From the NCBI GenBank assembly GCA_052143095.1, contig JBKQTR010000415.1:1-44476 (forward strand): 44,476 nt of DNA, given 5' to 3'. Numbering within the stretch: the stretch's first letter is position 1; each line of letters opens with the position of its first letter. Below, piece after piece: positions 17,188-24,962 of this stretch. The translations under genes and the position numbers were made by a program. The notes under the pieces are model-generated. The model searched no databases and had not been told where the DNA came from. It saw only the letters and a program-made list of their open reading frames with translations. Origin of the DNA: DAHUYF01 sp052143095 (GTDB lineage: Bacteria > Pseudomonadota > Alphaproteobacteria > ATCC43930 > CGMCC-115725).

Positions 17188-17646
17188 CTAAGGCTTCGGG
17201 CAGGAGAGCGTCGGCTTCAGCGCGGCGACCTGGTCGGGATCGAAGGCCTTGCCGGCGCAGCCGGCGTTGTAATCGGCGACCGCCTGGTTGTAGCGCTGCA
17301 CCGTATCGGCATAGCTCTTGTTGGCGGAACCGGCCAAGGTGTCGGCGGCCTCGTCGCGCTGCTCCAGCAGGCGCTTGAAGGCGTCGACATCGGCGGGGTT
17401 GTTGACGTTGACCTGCGGCCGGCCGGTCTGGACCGCCTTGTCCAGCGCCTCGAAGCTCTGACGCTGCGCCTCATAGGCGCGGCTTTGCGCCTGTACCTCG
17501 CCATTGAGCGCCGTCACTGCCTGCTCCCTGCACAGGCAGGAGCGAATCTCGTCCGGCGCCCGCACCACCTGCGCCTCGGCAGCGCCGATCGCGACGATCA
17601 GCACCGACGCCGCGACGAGCCCGACCCGCCATCCCCCCGTTCCCAT
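17188..17646 (-). CDS. Exported hypothetical protein with coiled-coil region
   Basis: A 152-residue protein from the ATG at 17646. That start opens a good Sec signal peptide (WRVGLVAASVLIVAIGAAEAQ, cleavage likely after AEA). The longer in-frame start at 17724 would add a charged leader before the signal and is unlikely. The mature part has CLCRE near its start. It then has a long helical, Gln/Glu-rich stretch (EVQAQSRAYEAQRQSFEALD) and a third Cys-containing segment near NAGCAGKAF. Four cysteines suggest disulphides in the periplasm. I do not recognise a named family. It is convergent with the M81 gene and divergent from the OmpA-family lipoprotein, so it may share an envelope theme with the latter. 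Confidence 0.75.
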   Translation of the reverse strand: MGTGGWRVGLVAASVLIVAIGAAEAQVVRAPDEIRSCLCREQAVTALNGEVQAQSRAYEAQRQSFEALDKAVQTGRPQVNVNNPADVDAFKRLLEQRDEAADTLAGSANKSYADTVQRYNQAVADYNAGCAGKAFDPDQVAALKPTLSCPKP

Positions 17647-17907
17647 GCCGCTCTCCGCTTCTTGGCCCACAAGGCCGCGCATCGGGCGACCGCCGCGGTC
17701 GCCCCGTTGTTTCGGCTTCGGCACAGTCTAGCGGATCGGCCGGCGGCCCGGAACTGCTGATAACTGTTGCAATAATACTTGCGGGAGACAGAATGTCCCC
17801 GGGGAATTGGCGGTTGAACTGCGCGTTTTCCCGGAGGGTTGCCGAGCTCGGCGACAGGGGGGCTACCTCCCTGCGAAGCCGATGCCGATGCAGGGAAGGA
17901 CGGGACG

Positions 17908-18825
17908 ATGAAAAAGCAAAGACGCACTGCCGCAGGTCTGGCGTTGTGGGGCTTGGTCCTGCTCCTCGCCGGCTGCTCGGGCTGGTCCTTCCAGCCGCCG
18001 ATGCGCGGGAACGTATCCTTCGCGCCGTACAATCTGGGCAAGCTGCGCGCGGTCGTACCGACGGCGCCCGGCACCTTCGCCCAAGGCTTGACCTCCGACT
18101 ACGCCGGGCTCGCGGGCTCGCTGCAGGACGAGATCAAGGATTGGGCCGATGCCGACTACTTCGCGCGCAAGGGTCTCGCCGCCGCGAACGGCCAGGTCGT
18201 GCCGCCGGAGAACAACAGCAACTGGCTGGTGCCGCTCGAGGTCCCTGAAAAGTTCCGCACCTTGCTGTCGCAGAGCCGCGACCGGCTGTTGGCGGCGCTC
18301 GATGGCGGCGGGCGCGAGCGCCTGCCGCTCGTCGCCGCCCGCGCCCAGGTGAGCTACGATTGCTGGGTCGAGCGCATGGAAGACGATTGGAAGACGGCGA
18401 TCGACGGCCCCTGCCACAAGCAGTTCCTCGACGCGCTGGCACAGCTCGAAGGCCGCGCCCAGCCGGCAGCGCAGCCGGCCGCCGCGCCGGGCCCGGCGCG
18501 CGAGTTCCGTGTCTATTTCGAGTTCGACAAGGCGGAGCTACTGCCGGAGGCGCAGCAGATCCTGCAGCAGGTGGCGGCGCTCGCCAAGCAGGAGGCGGGC
18601 CTGCGCATCGTGCTGGTGGGCAAGGCGGACCGCGCCGGCAGCGACGCCTACAACATGCGGCTGTCCAAGCGCCGCGCCGAGCAGGTGCACGGCGCGCTGC
18701 TGCAGAACGGCGTGCCCGCCAACCGGATCGAGACCCGCTGGGTCGGCGAGCGCGAGCCGCCGGTGCCGACACCCGACGGCGTGCGCGAGCCGAGGAACCG
18801 CGTCGTCGAGATCAACCTGCGCTGA
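17908..18825 (+). CDS. OmpA-family outer-membrane lipoprotein
   Basis: A 305-residue protein from the ATG at 17908. It carries a lipoprotein signal peptide with lipobox LLAGC, so the mature protein starts at that Cys. The middle part (roughly residues 35-190) is not a family I recognise. After an Ala/Pro linker comes a C-terminal OmpA-like peptidoglycan-binding domain. It opens with VYFEFDKAELLPEA and continues with GKADRAGSDAYNMRLSKRRA, holding the Asp and Arg that bind diaminopimelate. It ends with REPRNRVVEINLR. It likely tethers the outer membrane to the wall. A strong terminator follows at 18850. The 261-bp region upstream holds no gene I can support. Confidence 0.92.
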   Translation: MKKQRRTAAGLALWGLVLLLAGCSGWSFQPPMRGNVSFAPYNLGKLRAVVPTAPGTFAQGLTSDYAGLAGSLQDEIKDWADADYFARKGLAAANGQVVPPENNSNWLVPLEVPEKFRTLLSQSRDRLLAALDGGGRERLPLVAARAQVSYDCWVERMEDDWKTAIDGPCHKQFLDALAQLEGRAQPAAQPAAAPGPAREFRVYFEFDKAELLPEAQQILQQVAALAKQEAGLRIVLVGKADRAGSDAYNMRLSKRRAEQVHGALLQNGVPANRIETRWVGEREPPVPTPDGVREPRNRVVEINLR

Positions 18826-18849
18826 GCCGGCGGATCGCCGACAAAATGA

Positions 18850-18880
18850 CGGCACCGCCTTCGGGCGGTGCCGCTCTTTT
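18850..18880 (+). terminator. Rho-independent terminator of the OmpA-family lipoprotein gene
   Basis: CGGCACCGCC, a TTCG tetraloop and GGCGGTGCCG make a perfect 10-bp stem, followed by CTCTTTT. It lies 24 bp after the stop codon of the OmpA-family gene and ends the plus-strand transcript before the convergent DUF2336 gene. Confidence 0.85.
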
Positions 18881-18937
18881 CTGCCGCCGCGAGCACCGTC
18901 GGTTCGCGCCAGCCCGCCCATGCAGCGGAAACCTGCT

Positions 18938-20215
18938 TTAGGTTTTCGCCCCCATGCCGAGGAAGAAGTCGAGCTGCCACTGCATCGCCTCGGGGCTGAG
19001 GGGGTAGCCGCCGTCCTCGCGCGGCTTCAGCGCTGCGCCGGGGGCGATCTGGCCGAGTTGAAGCTGCAGCTTGTGCGCAGCGCGCATGCCGAGGCCGCTC
19101 TTCCAGGCGAGCGCGGTCACGCCTTTGGGGCTGTGCGCCCCAAGCACGCGATCGATCACCTCGAGCGGCAGTTCCGCCAGCACGGCGAGCGCGGCGCGGG
19201 TGAAGGCGCGGTCGTGCCCGGCGGCGCTGAGCACCGCCGCCTCGTCGAGCTTGCCCTGCTGCTTCAGGCGCCGCGCGCGCTCGAGCGCCGCGTCGCCGCT
19301 TTTCGCCGGCGGTTTGGCGGCGGCGGGCGGCTCCTCGGCGAGCCGGCGCTTCACCACCGCCGCCACCTCGCGTGCGGTGGCGGGATCGAGATCGCGACGC
19401 TCGCTCAACAAGCGCAGCAGATGGTCGGCGACGAAGCCGGCGAGCTTGCGCGCGATGCCGGCGGAGAGAACCGGCCGCTCGACCAGCGGCTTGTGCCAGG
19501 CGGCAATGGCAGGGGCGCGGTCGACCAGGCGGTCGAGCGTCTCCTCGCGGATTTGCGCGCTGGGATTGGCCAGCAGCGCGGCGACGGCGTCGACATCGGG
19601 GCTGACGCCGATGGCCTCGGCGACCGCCGCCGGCACGCCCGTGCGCCGGGCGATGGCGGCGAGCGCGCCGGGGATCGGCGCCTCGGCGATGATGGCGAGC
19701 AAGTCCTCGTCGCTGAGCAGCGGCGAGAACTCGAGCACCGGTCCCGCGACGACGATCTCGCAGTCGCGCGCCAGGAGGTGGATGATCTCCGGCGGCACGT
19801 CGGCCACGTCCTTCAGCGTCTCGGCGATCACCTGGCGCACGCGCGTCACTTGGTCGCGCACCAGGATCTCCAGCACGTCGTAGGTCATCTTGCGCAGCCG
19901 CTCATGCGCCTCGCGCGACAGGCCCGGCACGAGCTGCGCGATCTTGGCGGCGAGGTCGACGCGCACCACGATGTCGCGGTCGCGCGCCAGCAGCAGATCC
20001 GCCTGCACCGGCGTCGCCTCGTTGCCGGCGACCGCGGCGCGCACGCTGGCATCGACATCGGCGGCGAGATAGTAGAGCACCTCCGGCCGCGCGCTGGTGC
20101 TGCCGGCGAGCTTGCGGCGGTCGGCGGGTTTGGCGCTCTGCGCCAGCTCCTTCTGCGTCTCGTAATCGATCGCCTTACCGGTCGAGCGGAAGACGCGCTG
20201 CAGCAACTCCATCAT
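18938..20215 (-). CDS. DUF2336 domain-containing protein
   Basis: A 425-residue, mainly helical protein of the DUF2336 family, which is common in Alphaproteobacteria. From the ATG at 20215 it reads MMELLQRVFRSTGKAIDYE. Repeated helical units resembling HEAT-like repeats follow, such as RPEVLYYLAADVDASVRAAV and ARDRDIVVRVDLAAKIA, then an Ala/Pro/Lys linker near residue 300. No membrane segment is seen. The start overlaps the stop of the upstream GGDEF gene by four bases (ATGA), so the two are translationally coupled. DUF2336 proteins have been tied to c-di-GMP-linked behaviour in some species, and this pairing fits such a role, but function here is inferred. The longer frame to 20470 overlaps the GGDEF gene and is a shadow. 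Confidence 0.9.
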   Translation of the reverse strand: MMELLQRVFRSTGKAIDYETQKELAQSAKPADRRKLAGSTSARPEVLYYLAADVDASVRAAVAGNEATPVQADLLLARDRDIVVRVDLAAKIAQLVPGLSREAHERLRKMTYDVLEILVRDQVTRVRQVIAETLKDVADVPPEIIHLLARDCEIVVAGPVLEFSPLLSDEDLLAIIAEAPIPGALAAIARRTGVPAAVAEAIGVSPDVDAVAALLANPSAQIREETLDRLVDRAPAIAAWHKPLVERPVLSAGIARKLAGFVADHLLRLLSERRDLDPATAREVAAVVKRRLAEEPPAAAKPPAKSGDAALERARRLKQQGKLDEAAVLSAAGHDRAFTRAALAVLAELPLEVIDRVLGAHSPKGVTALAWKSGLGMRAAHKLQLQLGQIAPGAALKPREDGGYPLSPEAMQWQLDFFLGMGAKT

Positions 20216-21855
20216 GCCGGCACCGTGCCCGCCGCCGGCGCCATGGCGAAGCCGCCCTTGCCCGCCGCCTTGGCGCGGTACATCGCCTCGTCGGCGCGCG
20301 CCACGAGCTGCTCCGGGCTCTCGCCGCTGCCGGGCTCGACCAGCGCCAAGCCGACGGAGATGCCGAGTGGATGCCGGGCGTCGGCCGACAGCGCCTTCAG
20401 CGACCCCGCCGCCGCCAGCAGCGCCTCGGCGCGCTCGGCGCCGCCGCGCGCCCCCAGCCCCTCGATCCAAAGCGCAAACTCGTCGCCGCCGAGCCGTGCC
20501 AGCAGGTCGCCGCCGCGGCTCTGCGCGCGCAGGATGCGGCAGAGCGCGTCGATCGCCTCGTCGCCGGCGCGGTGGCCGCGGCGGTCGTTGACCCGCTTGA
20601 AATTGTCCATGTCGATATAAAGCAGCACGGCCGCGCGCGCGCCGCGGCCGAGCCGCCGCAGCCGGCGCTCCAGCTCGTCGAAAAAGGCGCGGCGGTTGAG
20701 CAAGCCGGTCAGCGGGTCGGTGCGCGATAGCGACAGCATGTGCTCGTGCTGCGCCACCTGGGCGATGGCGACGCCGAGCTGGTCGGCGACGTCGGCCAGC
20801 AGCGCGCGATCGCTATCGGGAAAGCCGCCATCCTCGCTCGCGCGCCACAGCAGGATCGCGCCCTCCACCGCCTGCCGGTAGCGCGCGGCATGGCCGATGA
20901 TCTCCCAGCCGCGCGCCGCCAGCGACACCTGATCGGCGGCTGCGATTGTGGCGCGCGCGGCGTCGAACAGCGCCGTGCCAAGCGGCGTGCCCCAGCTCGC
21001 CGCTGGCGCCAGCGCGTCGCCGACGCGGCGCAGGATGACGCCGCCCGCCGCGCCAAGCGCCAGCCCGGTCGCGGTCACCGCGGCGGCCAGCGCCGCCTCG
21101 GGCTCGAGCTCGTCGCGGATGGCGCGCACGAGATGGCTGAACAGCCGGTCGCGCAGCTGGGCGCGGGCGAGCGCGTCGTCGCGCTCGCGCTCAGCGGTGA
21201 GGTCGCGGCCGATGCCGCGCGCGCCGAGCGGCCTGCCCGCGGCATCGCGCAGCGGCGCCGCGACGATGCCGAGTCGCGCGCTGCCGCCATCGGCGCGACG
21301 GAACCAGAGCTCCGCCGCGGCGACCGGCTGCGAGGTGGCGAAGACGTTGTCCTCGCCGGGCTCGGCCAGGAACTCGGCCGCGGCGCGGCCGAGCAGCGCC
21401 TCAGGAGCCCAGCCGAGCACGCCGCGCGGCGAGACGAAGCTGAAGCGGCCGGCCTCGTCGGTCTCCCAGGCGAAATCGCTGGAGATCTCGACCAGGTCCT
21501 TGTAGCGCTGCCGGCTCTCGATCAGCGCCTCGCGCAGGTTGCGCGCCAGCGGCGCATCATGCAGCAACGCCAGCACGCGCCCGTCCTCGGCCAGCGGCAG
21601 CAGCAACAGCTCGGCGCCGGGCGCGGCGGCAAGCACCACCAGACGCGCGCCGGCGCCGGCCGGCTCGGCGGCGATCCCGGCGAGCGCGCGGCGCAGCCCG
21701 GGGTCGGCCTCGCCCAGCAACCTGCCGCCTGCATCGTTGGCGGGCGCGACCGAACCGTCACGGCCGAGCAGCAGCGCCGGGCCGGGGAAGCCCGCCACCG
21801 CCCCTGCCGCCAGCGCCCAGCCTGGCCCGCCTGTCTCGTGCTGACGCCCTGTCAT
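20212..21855 (-). CDS. PAS-GAF-GGDEF diguanylate cyclase
   Basis: A 547-residue soluble protein. An N-terminal PAS-like segment (residues about 20-85) is followed by a second PAS (SSDFAWETDEAGRFSFVS near 120) with PAC features. Next come a GAF-like region (about 240-375) and the GGDEF domain. The signature GGDEF at 456-460 is intact. An RGGD I-site lies exactly five residues before it (447-450). An active, product-inhibited diguanylate cyclase is therefore expected. There is no EAL or HD-GYP domain. The ATG at 21855 follows GGAGGG. The stop overlaps the start of the DUF2336 gene. Confidence 0.93.
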   Translation of the reverse strand: MTGRQHETGGPGWALAAGAVAGFPGPALLLGRDGSVAPANDAGGRLLGEADPGLRRALAGIAAEPAGAGARLVVLAAAPGAELLLLPLAEDGRVLALLHDAPLARNLREALIESRQRYKDLVEISSDFAWETDEAGRFSFVSPRGVLGWAPEALLGRAAAEFLAEPGEDNVFATSQPVAAAELWFRRADGGSARLGIVAAPLRDAAGRPLGARGIGRDLTAERERDDALARAQLRDRLFSHLVRAIRDELEPEAALAAAVTATGLALGAAGGVILRRVGDALAPAASWGTPLGTALFDAARATIAAADQVSLAARGWEIIGHAARYRQAVEGAILLWRASEDGGFPDSDRALLADVADQLGVAIAQVAQHEHMLSLSRTDPLTGLLNRRAFFDELERRLRRLGRGARAAVLLYIDMDNFKRVNDRRGHRAGDEAIDALCRILRAQSRGGDLLARLGGDEFALWIEGLGARGGAERAEALLAAAGSLKALSADARHPLGISVGLALVEPGSGESPEQLVARADEAMYRAKAAGKGGFAMAPAAGTVPA

Positions 21856-21949
21856 GACCCTCCGCCCGGAAGGGAACCGCCACCGTCATGGCGGTGTTCG
21901 CCAGCCGCATCGGCGGTGGCATCAGCGCAAACGTTAACAAGGGTAGTTT

Positions 21950-22177
21950 ATGAAAAGCTTAAGCCTTTCCGGCGATTCTGCGCCGATGATCCGCTCCGTT
22001 AACATTGATGGCAAAGCGTTCGAGCTCAGCGTCCGCGAAGAGGCGGCGGGCGACTGGCATTGGCTGATCACCGCGCCGGGGCAGCTCGTGCTGTCCGGCG
22101 CCGCGCGCAGCGAGATGCAGGCGCTGGCATCCGCTTGCCGCACCGGCAAGGCCCTGGCGCGGCTGATCGCCGCCTAA
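21950..22177 (+). CDS. Small hypothetical protein
   Basis: A 75-residue protein, divergent from the diguanylate cyclase. It has no signal peptide or membrane segment. The centre (FELSVREEAAGDWHWLITAPG) looks like a small beta-rich fold, followed by a helix ending in TGKALARLIAA. The ATG at 21950 is preceded by AAGGGT. A second ATG at 21986 (MIRSVNIDGK) lacks a ribosome-binding site. Base composition around the start is more AT-rich than the neighbours, as expected for a promoter region. A hairpin with a short T-run follows at 22206. Short, but flanked by plausible signals at both ends. No family recognised. Confidence 0.6.
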   Translation: MKSLSLSGDSAPMIRSVNIDGKAFELSVREEAAGDWHWLITAPGQLVLSGAARSEMQALASACRTGKALARLIAA

Positions 22178-22205
22178 GCCCAGGGCAAAGAGCATGGAGG
22201 CCGGC

Positions 22206-22243
22206 AAGGGCCGCACCGCGACGCGCGGGCGGCCCTTCGCTTT
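22206..22243 (+). terminator. Hairpin between convergent genes
   Basis: AAGGGCCGC (22206-22214) and GCGGCCCTT (22229-22237) form a perfect 9-bp stem around a GC-rich loop, followed by CGCTTT. It lies 28 bp after the small plus-strand gene and just before the end of the convergent DUF3618 gene. Confidence 0.55.
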
Positions 22244-22251
22244 GGCGCGCC

Positions 22252-23067
22252 TCAGCCCGCCTCGCCGCCGCCCTTGACCGCGTCCCCGGCCTCGCCAGCC
22301 GGCGTTTTCGCCGCATCGAGGGTGCGTTCGGCAACCTGCTGGGCGCGCGCCATAGCGCCGCGGCCGAGGCTTGCCGCCTGCTGGCGCAGCCCGGCCCCCG
22401 CTGAACCGGTCAGGCGCTCCTCGGCCGCGCTTTTGGGCAGCAGCAGCGCCGCCGCCGCCCCGGCCAGCAGGGCCAACGCGCCGAAGGCCAGCGGATGCTC
22501 CGCCATCAGCAAGCCGGCGCGGCGGCGCGGGCCGACGAACCGCTCGGCAGCCTCCTCGGCAAGCTCGCTGGCCTGGCGCCAGGCGGTCTTCCCCGCCTGC
22601 CGGGCGTGGTCGGCGGTGTCGCTCAGCGTCTGCTGCGCCCGGTCCATCACCGCGGCGGCTTTCTCGGGCGCATCGCCGAGATCGGCAGGCGCGGGCGGAT
22701 GCTCTCGGCCGGCCTCGTGCGCCGGCTCACCCGGCCGGGTACGCCCGGCGGCGGCGATCGCCAGCCAGCCGACGCCCATGCCGATCAGCGCCACCGGCAC
22801 GGGATGGCCGCGCAGCATCTCGCCGAACCCGCCGCCATCGCCGCTCATCGTGTCCTTCAGCATGTCCATGCCCCTTTCCAAGAGTTGCCGCAGCGCGAGC
22901 CGGTGCTCGAGCGCGTCGAGGATGGCGTCGAGCTCGGCGCGCGTCGCGACGATGTCCGCCGCGATGCGCTCCGGCGATTTGCCGGTACTGTCGTAACCGT
23001 CCGAGAGCGCAGGCGGCAGCAGCGCCGCGGCGTCGCCGCCGCTCACCGCCTCTGCCCGCGTGCCCAT
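22252..23067 (-). CDS. DUF3618 domain-containing membrane protein
   Basis: A 271-residue protein from the ATG at 23067. The N-terminal part has the DUF3618 pattern (SPERIAADIVATRAELDAIL, then DALEHRLALRQLLERG). Two membrane segments are seen: HPVPVALIGMGVGWLAIAAA near residue 95 and EHPLAFGALALLAGAAAALL near 195. Amphipathic Ala/Gln-rich helices lie between and after them. The layout resembles the YqjD/ElaB/DUF883 type of inner-membrane, ribosome- or stress-associated proteins. The start overlaps the end of the holin-like gene by 25 bases, so the two are coupled. It is the last gene of the minus-strand cluster. Confidence 0.85.
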   Translation of the reverse strand: MGTRAEAVSGGDAAALLPPALSDGYDSTGKSPERIAADIVATRAELDAILDALEHRLALRQLLERGMDMLKDTMSGDGGGFGEMLRGHPVPVALIGMGVGWLAIAAAGRTRPGEPAHEAGREHPPAPADLGDAPEKAAAVMDRAQQTLSDTADHARQAGKTAWRQASELAEEAAERFVGPRRRAGLLMAEHPLAFGALALLAGAAAALLLPKSAAEERLTGSAGAGLRQQAASLGRGAMARAQQVAERTLDAAKTPAGEAGDAVKGGGEAG

Positions 23068-23459
23068 CGCGCATCCTCGCGCAGGCTGCGCAAGCTGCGG
23101 TCCGGCACCAGGCTCGCGCGCCCGGTATCGTGCCTGCCCTTCAGCACCAAAGCGCCGCCGACGGCGAGCGCGGCGGCGCCGACGATGAGCGCCGCCGCCC
23201 AGTCCGGCAGCACGCGGCCAAGCCCGAGCACCGCCGCCGCCAGCAGCGCCAGCACGCCCGCGTAGAAAATGAGACCGCCGATGGCGATCTCCACCGCGCC
23301 GGTGCCGAGGCGCGCGACTTTCGCCGCGAACTCGGCCTTCGCCAGCGCCACTTCCTGGCGGAACAGCCGCGAGGCCTCGCGCGCGAGATCGCCGAAGAGA
23401 CTGGCGACGCTGCGCTCGGCCGGCGACGGCGGCGCAGCGGCAAGCTGGTCGGGACTCAT
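23043..23459 (-). CDS. Phage-holin-family (DUF1469 / holin superfamily III-like) membrane protein
   Basis: A 138-residue protein with an N-terminal amphipathic region (VASLFGDLAREASRLFRQEV). Two adjacent membrane helices follow: AIGGLIFYAGVLALLAAAVL and WAAALIVGAAALAVGGALVL. The tail is basic. This is the pattern of DUF1469 / putative Actinobacterial Holin-X proteins, which are widespread chromosomal membrane proteins and not evidence of a prophage. The stop of the upstream gene (TGA 23461-23459) shares one base with the ATG at 23459; a GTG at 23462 is an alternative start. It is coupled on the other side to the DUF3618 gene. Confidence 0.85.
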   Translation of the reverse strand: MSPDQLAAAPPSPAERSVASLFGDLAREASRLFRQEVALAKAEFAAKVARLGTGAVEIAIGGLIFYAGVLALLAAAVLGLGRVLPDWAAALIVGAAALAVGGALVLKGRHDTGRASLVPDRSLRSLREDARWARGQRR

Positions 23460-23971
23460 CACCGGCCCCAGGCTGCGCCGGTATGCGGCGCCGCCGCCGG
23501 ATGCGGCCCCTCCTGCCAGGCGCGCTCGCCGTCCGAATTGGGCTCGCTGCGCGGCGGGCGCGCCGGCGCGGACGGAGCCGCGAAGAAGCGGCCCAGGACG
23601 AAGCCGGTGACGACCGCGCCGGCGATGAAGAGCGCCGGCCGACGGCGGGCCATTCCTTCGACACCGGCAACGAGATCGGCGAGCTGGCGATGGCGGAGCG
23701 TGTCGGAGAGCCGGTCGAGTTGCACCGCCGCCTGATCGGCATAACGGGAAACCGCGGGACTCGCCTCGCGCTGCGCGTCGGCGGTGCGGTGCAGCGCTTC
23801 GCCAAAGCCATGCGCGGCGTCCGCCAAGCGGATCTTCTGGTCGGCCAGCAGCGTCGCCGCCGCCTCGCGCAGGCTCGCGCCGAAACGCCGCGCGCCGTCC
23901 TGCGCCGTGCCGAACGCCGCCTCGGCGGCGCGCCTGCCGATCTCAGCCGCGCTCTCGTCCCGCTCCGCCAT
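23459..23971 (-). CDS. Single-TM helical membrane protein, in frame with the upstream SDR gene
   Basis: From the internal ATG at 23971 (preceded by GGGAGAACGGGAC) this would be a separate 170-residue protein. It is an Ala-rich helical stretch (residues 1-115) followed by one membrane helix (ALFIAGAVVTGFVLGRFFAA) and a short polar Pro-rich tail. The helical part recalls apolipoprotein-like or YtxH/DUF883-type stress proteins. With the two downstream genes it forms a set of three membrane proteins. The frame is continuous with the SDR gene as sequenced, so it may be the C-terminal part of a fusion, but a working internal start is plausible. Listed separately because the two readings differ by a single base in a homopolymer. 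Confidence 0.6.
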   Translation of the reverse strand: MAERDESAAEIGRRAAEAAFGTAQDGARRFGASLREAAATLLADQKIRLADAAHGFGEALHRTADAQREASPAVSRYADQAAVQLDRLSDTLRHRQLADLVAGVEGMARRRPALFIAGAVVTGFVLGRFFAAPSAPARPPRSEPNSDGERAWQEGPHPAAAPHTGAAWGR

Positions 23972-24907
23972 GTCCCGTTCTCCCACCGCGCGGCACCGTT
24001 GCCGGTGCGGCGCTATGGAAAAAACACTCGCTGGAAAGGCCGGTTCCCTCGCGCCTGAGCGCGGCGGCCGTCGCCGCGCACCGGCGCGCTCGTCGAGGAA
24101 GAGGTCGAGGCGCAGCCGCTCGCCGGGCTTCACCGCGTAGCGGCCGAAGTCGGTGACGCCGGCGTCGCGCAGCACATCCTCGTCGATGAGGAAGCGGCCG
24201 GTGAGGCTCCTTGCCGCTTGCGTCAGCACGAGGTGCGCGGCATCGGCCATGATCTCGGGCGTGCGGCCGAGCTCGGGCGCGGCGCCGGGGATGATCTGCA
24301 GCGCCGCGGTGGCGATGGTGGTGCGCGGCCACAGCGCATTGACCGCGATGCCGGCGGATTTGAACTCTTCGGCCATGCCGAGGACGCACATCGACATGCC
24401 GTATTTGGCGATGGTGTAGGCGACGTGCGGGCCGAACCAGCGCGGGTTGAGATTCAACGGCGGCGACAGCGTCAGGATATGCGGATTGGCCGCGCGCTTC
24501 AGATGCGGCAGGCAGGCGCGCGAGCAGAGAAAAGTCCCGCGCGTGTTGATGCCCAGCATCAGGTCGAAGCGCTTCATCGGCGTCTCGAGTGTGCCGGTGA
24601 GGCTGATGGCGGAAGCGTTGTTGATCAGGATGTCGATGCCGCCGAAGCGCTCGACCGCCTGCTCGACCGCCGCCAGCACCTGCTCCTCCTCGCGGATGTC
24701 GGTCTGCACCGGCAAGGCCTTGCCGCCGGCCGCCTCGATCTCCTCGGCGGCGGTGTAGATCGTGCCGGGGAGCTTGGGATGCGGCTCAGTGGTCTTGGCG
24801 GCGATCACCACATTGGCGCCGTCGCGCGCGGCGCGCAGCGCGATGGCGAGCCCGATGCCGCGCGAGCCGCCCGAGATGAACAGCGTCTTGCCTTTGAGAT
24901 CCGCCAT
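23459..24907 (-). CDS. HSDL2-like short-chain dehydrogenase, frame running into a membrane protein
   Basis: Classical SDR domain in residues 1-273. It has the dinucleotide-binding GGSRGIG (13-19), NNAS (96-99), catalytic S148 and the Y164-x-x-x-K168 pair in YTIAK. The sequence is closest in style to HSDL2-like SDRs, which sit with fatty-acid oxidation genes. The family normally ends near LDLFLDE (267-273). Here the frame continues through a 39-residue Arg/Pro-rich linker into a membrane protein, giving 482 residues. Removing one base from the A6 run at 24019-24024 would place a TAG at 24013-24015 and end the SDR at about 298 residues. The ATG at 24907 has GGGAGGG upstream. Last metabolic gene of the beta-oxidation operon. 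Confidence 0.85.
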   Translation of the reverse strand: MADLKGKTLFISGGSRGIGLAIALRAARDGANVVIAAKTTEPHPKLPGTIYTAAEEIEAAGGKALPVQTDIREEEQVLAAVEQAVERFGGIDILINNASAISLTGTLETPMKRFDLMLGINTRGTFLCSRACLPHLKRAANPHILTLSPPLNLNPRWFGPHVAYTIAKYGMSMCVLGMAEEFKSAGIAVNALWPRTTIATAALQIIPGAAPELGRTPEIMADAAHLVLTQAARSLTGRFLIDEDVLRDAGVTDFGRYAVKPGERLRLDLFLDERAGARRRPPRSGAREPAFPASVFSIAPHRQRCRAVGERDMAERDESAAEIGRRAAEAAFGTAQDGARRFGASLREAAATLLADQKIRLADAAHGFGEALHRTADAQREASPAVSRYADQAAVQLDRLSDTLRHRQLADLVAGVEGMARRRPALFIAGAVVTGFVLGRFFAAPSAPARPPRSEPNSDGERAWQEGPHPAAAPHTGAAWGR

Positions 24908-24962
24908 GTCAATCCCTCCCCTCAGCTCGAGAGATCGCCGCTGCAAACCCGGCGGGCCCGCC

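Noticed and set aside
23043..23459. Holin-family protein as a sign of a prophage
   Set aside because: No endolysin, capsid, terminase or integrase nearby; DUF1469/Holin-X proteins are common chromosomal membrane proteins.
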